Shown piece by piece: positions 31,319-33,728 of a DNA stretch of 33,728 bases; the first letter of the stretch is position 1; the number at the start of each line of letters is the position of its first letter. The DNA comes from Lysobacteraceae bacterium (lineage in GTDB: Bacteria > Pseudomonadota > Gammaproteobacteria > Xanthomonadales > Rhodanobacteraceae), in the NCBI GenBank assembly GCA_028870665.1, contig JAGWPB010000032.1:1-33728 (forward strand). The letters are read 5' to 3'. The notes beneath the pieces are model-generated. The model was not told the DNA's origin, searched no databases, and saw only the letters and a list, made by a program, of their open reading frames with translations. A program made the translations under genes and the position numbers.

Positions 31319-33088
31319 ATGCATCGTCGCTACGGGCTGTTGAGTCTGCTTACGGCCGCCATCATTTTCGCCGGCGCCTATACCAGCCTCATGGCATTCA
31401 GGCCTGCGGGTTTGCCATTTGATGTCAGTGTCGAGAATGCGCATACCGCCGTGGTCGAACCGGTTGCGAACATTCCGCTGCCGCAGGCGCTGCGGGTCGG
31501 TGACCGACTTGATCTGGCGGCGTTATCGCGCTCGGCGCGTATCGCGGTCAGCATCATGCACCTCAGCAATTACAGTTTCCCCTTGGGACAATCCTATGAA
31601 TTTGTGATCCATCGGGAAGCCGTCCCCGTCACGGTATCCGTCACCACGGTGGATCTCGGCACGATCAGCAACGCGTGGTGGTTTGAGTGGACAACCCTCA
31701 GTTTTATTTTGTTGCTCGGTGTGATCGCCCTGCTCGTATTGTGGCGCGGCCGCGATCGGGCCGCCGCAGGCATGGCTCTGTGGGCCATCGCCTTCTTGGT
31801 GGGTCTCGCATTCCAGCATGCCCAACTGAGTGGACTGTTGGGACTCAGCGCTTGGCTGGGGGCCAATGTCCTTTATTTGATCGCGCGCTGCGGTTTTTAC
31901 ATCATGATCGAATCCATGCTGGGTCCGTCGCTCACACCGCGGGCACAATGGCTGTGGCGCGGCAGCTTTCTGCTGCTGCTCGCTGCGGGGGCGGTCACGC
32001 GTCTCGGCGGCCCCGGCCTCTTCGTCGCCACCGGCTGGGCGGAACTGTTGCGGCCTCAATATGGCGTGGTCTTTAGTGCGAGTTACCTCGTCCCGCTGGC
32101 CCTGCTGATCAAGAGCTATGGCTACGCGATTGGCGCAATGCGGCTACGTCTGCGCTGGGCGCTGTGGAGCGGCGTGATATTTGTGGTCAACATATTTTTG
32201 AACAATACGGCCGTACTGGGATCCCAGGTTTCTTCCGTTGTGACGAACTCTGCGCTTGTGCTCTCATTGAGCGGCTTCCTGTATGCGGTGCTGCGCCATC
32301 GCGTGGTGGACGTCTCGTTCGTCCTCAACCGCGCCCTGGTGTACGCGGCGACCACCAGCCTGGTGCTGGGCCTGTTCGCCCTGTTCGAGAGCCTGATCGA
32401 GCGCAGCGCGCTGGGCCACGGTGCCAGCCTGGCACTGGAGTTCGCCGTGCCGCTGGCGCTGGGCGCCGCGCTGAGCACCGTGCACCGACGCATCGATGCC
32501 GTGGTCGAGCGGTTTTTCTTCCGTCGCCAGTACCGCGCCGAGGCCGCGCTGCGCCGCTTTGCCGAGGACTGCGCCTACATCACCCAGCCCGAGAACCTGT
32601 TCGAGCTGACCGTCGACCAGATCGCCCGCCATGTCGGCGCACCGCGGGTCGCGTTGTACGAGCGCACGGCCGAGGCTTACGTCTGCATCCGCCAGCAGGG
32701 TGAGCCGGCCTTGCCGGCGCAGGTCGCTGTCGACGATCTCGCCTTCGTCGGCCTGCGAGCGCGCAATGCCGCACTGGACCTGCACGCCACGCCGAGCGCG
32801 CTGGGCGCGGACGGCTATGCCTTTCCGCTGATGCTGCGCGGCAGCCTGCTCGGCGCGCTCATCGTGGGCCAGCGCCCCGGCGAGCACTACGCCGCGGACG
32901 AGCGTGAACTGCTGTTCCATGTCGCGCATGAGGTCGGCGCCGCGCTGTTCGCGCTGCGCGCGCAGGGAAGCGAGGCGCGGGTGCTGGAGAGCGAAGCGAA
33001 GGCCGAAGCCAGCGAGGCGCGCGCGCGGTCCAGTGAAACGCTGCTGATGGAGACCCTGCGCGCAGTCGGGTCAATCGCCAGGACATAG
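31319..33088 (+). CDS. Multi-pass membrane sensor with periplasmic domain and GAF domain, no visible output domain
   Basis: A 589-residue protein. A first membrane segment (about 5-26) is followed by a periplasmic domain (30-118), possibly PDZ-like. A run of about seven membrane segments covers 123-325, and a conserved linker AVLRHRVVDVSFVLNRAL (323-340) joins two more segments (341-390). A charged helix, a GAF-type domain (about 425-545) and a short heptad-like tail (550-580) follow. No histidine kinase, GGDEF or HTH is present, so its output is unknown; it could dimerise with a kinase. Base composition changes sharply near residue 321: about 50% GC before, about 70% after. ATG codons at 31313 and 31319 are possible. 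The second has AGGGG at good distance and is chosen. Confidence 0.75.
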   Translation: MHRRYGLLSLLTAAIIFAGAYTSLMAFRPAGLPFDVSVENAHTAVVEPVANIPLPQALRVGDRLDLAALSRSARIAVSIMHLSNYSFPLGQSYEFVIHREAVPVTVSVTTVDLGTISNAWWFEWTTLSFILLLGVIALLVLWRGRDRAAAGMALWAIAFLVGLAFQHAQLSGLLGLSAWLGANVLYLIARCGFYIMIESMLGPSLTPRAQWLWRGSFLLLLAAGAVTRLGGPGLFVATGWAELLRPQYGVVFSASYLVPLALLIKSYGYAIGAMRLRLRWALWSGVIFVVNIFLNNTAVLGSQVSSVVTNSALVLSLSGFLYAVLRHRVVDVSFVLNRALVYAATTSLVLGLFALFESLIERSALGHGASLALEFAVPLALGAALSTVHRRIDAVVERFFFRRQYRAEAALRRFAEDCAYITQPENLFELTVDQIARHVGAPRVALYERTAEAYVCIRQQGEPALPAQVAVDDLAFVGLRARNAALDLHATPSALGADGYAFPLMLRGSLLGALIVGQRPGEHYAADERELLFHVAHEVGAALFALRAQGSEARVLESEAKAEASEARARSSETLLMETLRAVGSIART

Positions 33089-33208
33089 CAAGCCAGCAAC
33101 TCGAGCCATTCAAACGGAACATGGCCCGGGATCGTTCTGCCCGCGCCAGGGTACGCTGCGGGTTGTGGCAAGCTACCAACGTTCAACGCAGTGGCGTCGG
33201 AGAACCCC

Positions 33209-33436
33209 ATGAGCACCAAGCTCGAAGTCCTGGAAGCTGAAGCACTGAAACTTCCCCCGGCAGATCGCTCGCACCTGCTTGGGCGACTCATCGCGAGCCT
33301 CGATGCCGACCCCGAAGTCGAAGCAGCCTGGGAGTTGGAAGCGGATCGCAGGGAAGCTGCTCTGGAATCGGATTGCGCAACCGAAGTCTCCGCGCAGGAG
33401 GCCATGCAGCGGCTGCGGTCAAGGCTTGCTCGGTGA
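33209..33436 (+). CDS. Antitoxin, addiction module protein family
   Basis: A 75-residue acidic, helical protein of the putative addiction-module family (TIGR02574-like). It begins with a helix LEVLEAEALKLPPADRSHLLGRLIASLD and ends in a basic tail QEAMQRLRSRLAR. Such proteins bind and neutralise the neighbouring RelE/ParE toxin and usually repress their own operon. The ATG at 33209 has a GGAG site. Its stop overlaps the toxin start by four bases (GTGA), the tight coupling typical of these pairs. GC content is lower than the core genes. Confidence 0.85.
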   Translation: MSTKLEVLEAEALKLPPADRSHLLGRLIASLDADPEVEAAWELEADRREAALESDCATEVSAQEAMQRLRSRLAR

Positions 33437-33726
33437 GGTATTCGCTGCACCCTGACGCCGAGCAGGATATCGCCGACGCCATGGATTTCTATGCAGAGCA
33501 GGTCGGCATGCTCGTTGCCGAGCGCTTCCTCGACGAGTTCGAGCGAGTCGCCAATCTCCTGGTCAGTCATCCGGGCTTGGGCACACTCACCACGAAGGGC
33601 CGACGCGTCTTTCCGCTGAGAGTCTTTCCGTACTCGGTCGTGTACCGAAGCCTTGCAACAGGCATTCGCATCATCGTTGTCCGCCATCAGCACAGGAAGC
33701 CCGGACACGGCGGCGCTCGACGCTGA
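33433..33726 (+). CDS. RelE/ParE family toxin
   Basis: A 97-residue basic protein: VRYSLHPDAEQDIADAMDFYAEQ at the start, then HPGLGTLTTKGRRVFPLRVFPYSVVYR, and the final strand IRIIVVRHQHRKPG. This is the RelE/ParE fold order. Members cleave mRNA on the ribosome or block gyrase; which applies is not decided by sequence. The start is a GTG at 33433 sharing GTGA with the antitoxin stop; the frame is open farther upstream but that part overlaps the antitoxin. The gene is complete and ends two bases before the window edge. Confidence 0.88.
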   Translation: MRYSLHPDAEQDIADAMDFYAEQVGMLVAERFLDEFERVANLLVSHPGLGTLTTKGRRVFPLRVFPYSVVYRSLATGIRIIVVRHQHRKPGHGGARR

Positions 33727-33728
33727 CT

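Noticed and set aside
31152-31343. A 63-codon open frame overlapping the start of the 7TM-GAF gene
   Set aside because: No ribosome site, no recognisable sequence, and it overlaps the sensor start in another frame.
1-33728. CRISPR arrays, insertion sequences, phage or defence genes
   Set aside because: No regularly spaced direct repeats, transposase motifs, target-site duplications, integrase or known defence domains were seen; only the toxin-antitoxin pair at the right edge.

Overview
This window is a high-GC stretch (roughly 70% G+C by eye) of a gammaproteobacterial chromosome. The best guess is Lysobacterales (Xanthomonadales), perhaps Rhodanobacteraceae. That placement is inferred from gene content and order (plsY-birA-coaX-SPOR with a tRNA-Thr, a PepSY gene in front of a PhoP/PhoQ pair, 7TM-GAF sensors) and from strong codon bias; no marker gene settles it. 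I see no rRNA, no CRISPR array, no insertion sequence and no phage genes.

Layout. 1-4000: 5' part of an epimerase/SDR gene (minus), a divergent MATE efflux pump, then the envelope protease sppA. 4001-4107: two GC-rich perfect inverted repeats between convergent genes. 4108-14863: an unbroken minus-strand block. In transcription order it holds a fused fatty acid kinase (FakA-like DhaL part plus FakB/DegV part), a lipoprotein GH13 amylase with unusual active-site motifs, the tightly coupled plsY-birA-coaX-SPOR set, tRNA-Thr(TGT), a single Hpt protein, arginase, and a PAS-GGDEF diguanylate cyclase. 14993-16161: a small secreted protein and an MtfA-like zinc peptidase (plus). 16148-18473: PepSY-PhoP-PhoQ operon (minus). 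18624-22566: dusA (minus), then an orphan NrtR-type regulator and a DUF885 protein (plus). 22925-24540: hemolysin III/YqfA-like membrane protein, GFA-type zinc protein and a small secreted protein (minus). 24807-29066: universal stress protein, M17 aminopeptidase, small lipoprotein, SDR reductase and GST. 29098-33728: secreted phosphoesterase, a 7TM-GAF sensor of mosaic base composition, and a type II toxin-antitoxin pair.

How genes work together. PlsY takes acyl groups from acyl-phosphate, and a FakAB kinase makes acyl-phosphate from free fatty acids. Both lie on the same strand within 5 kb, suggesting a route for putting exogenous fatty acids into phospholipid. PepSY, PhoP and PhoQ form an envelope-sensing unit. 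Most other genes are ordinary housekeeping or envelope functions.

Most unusual points: the abrupt base-composition switch inside the 7TM-GAF gene, the single-chain FakA-FakB fusion, the GH13 enzyme lacking residues normally invariant in the family, and an apparent class of leaderless genes with a -10 box exactly 6 nt before the ATG. I found no convincing evidence for a wholly new multi-gene system. All identifications come from reading motifs; no database search was possible.
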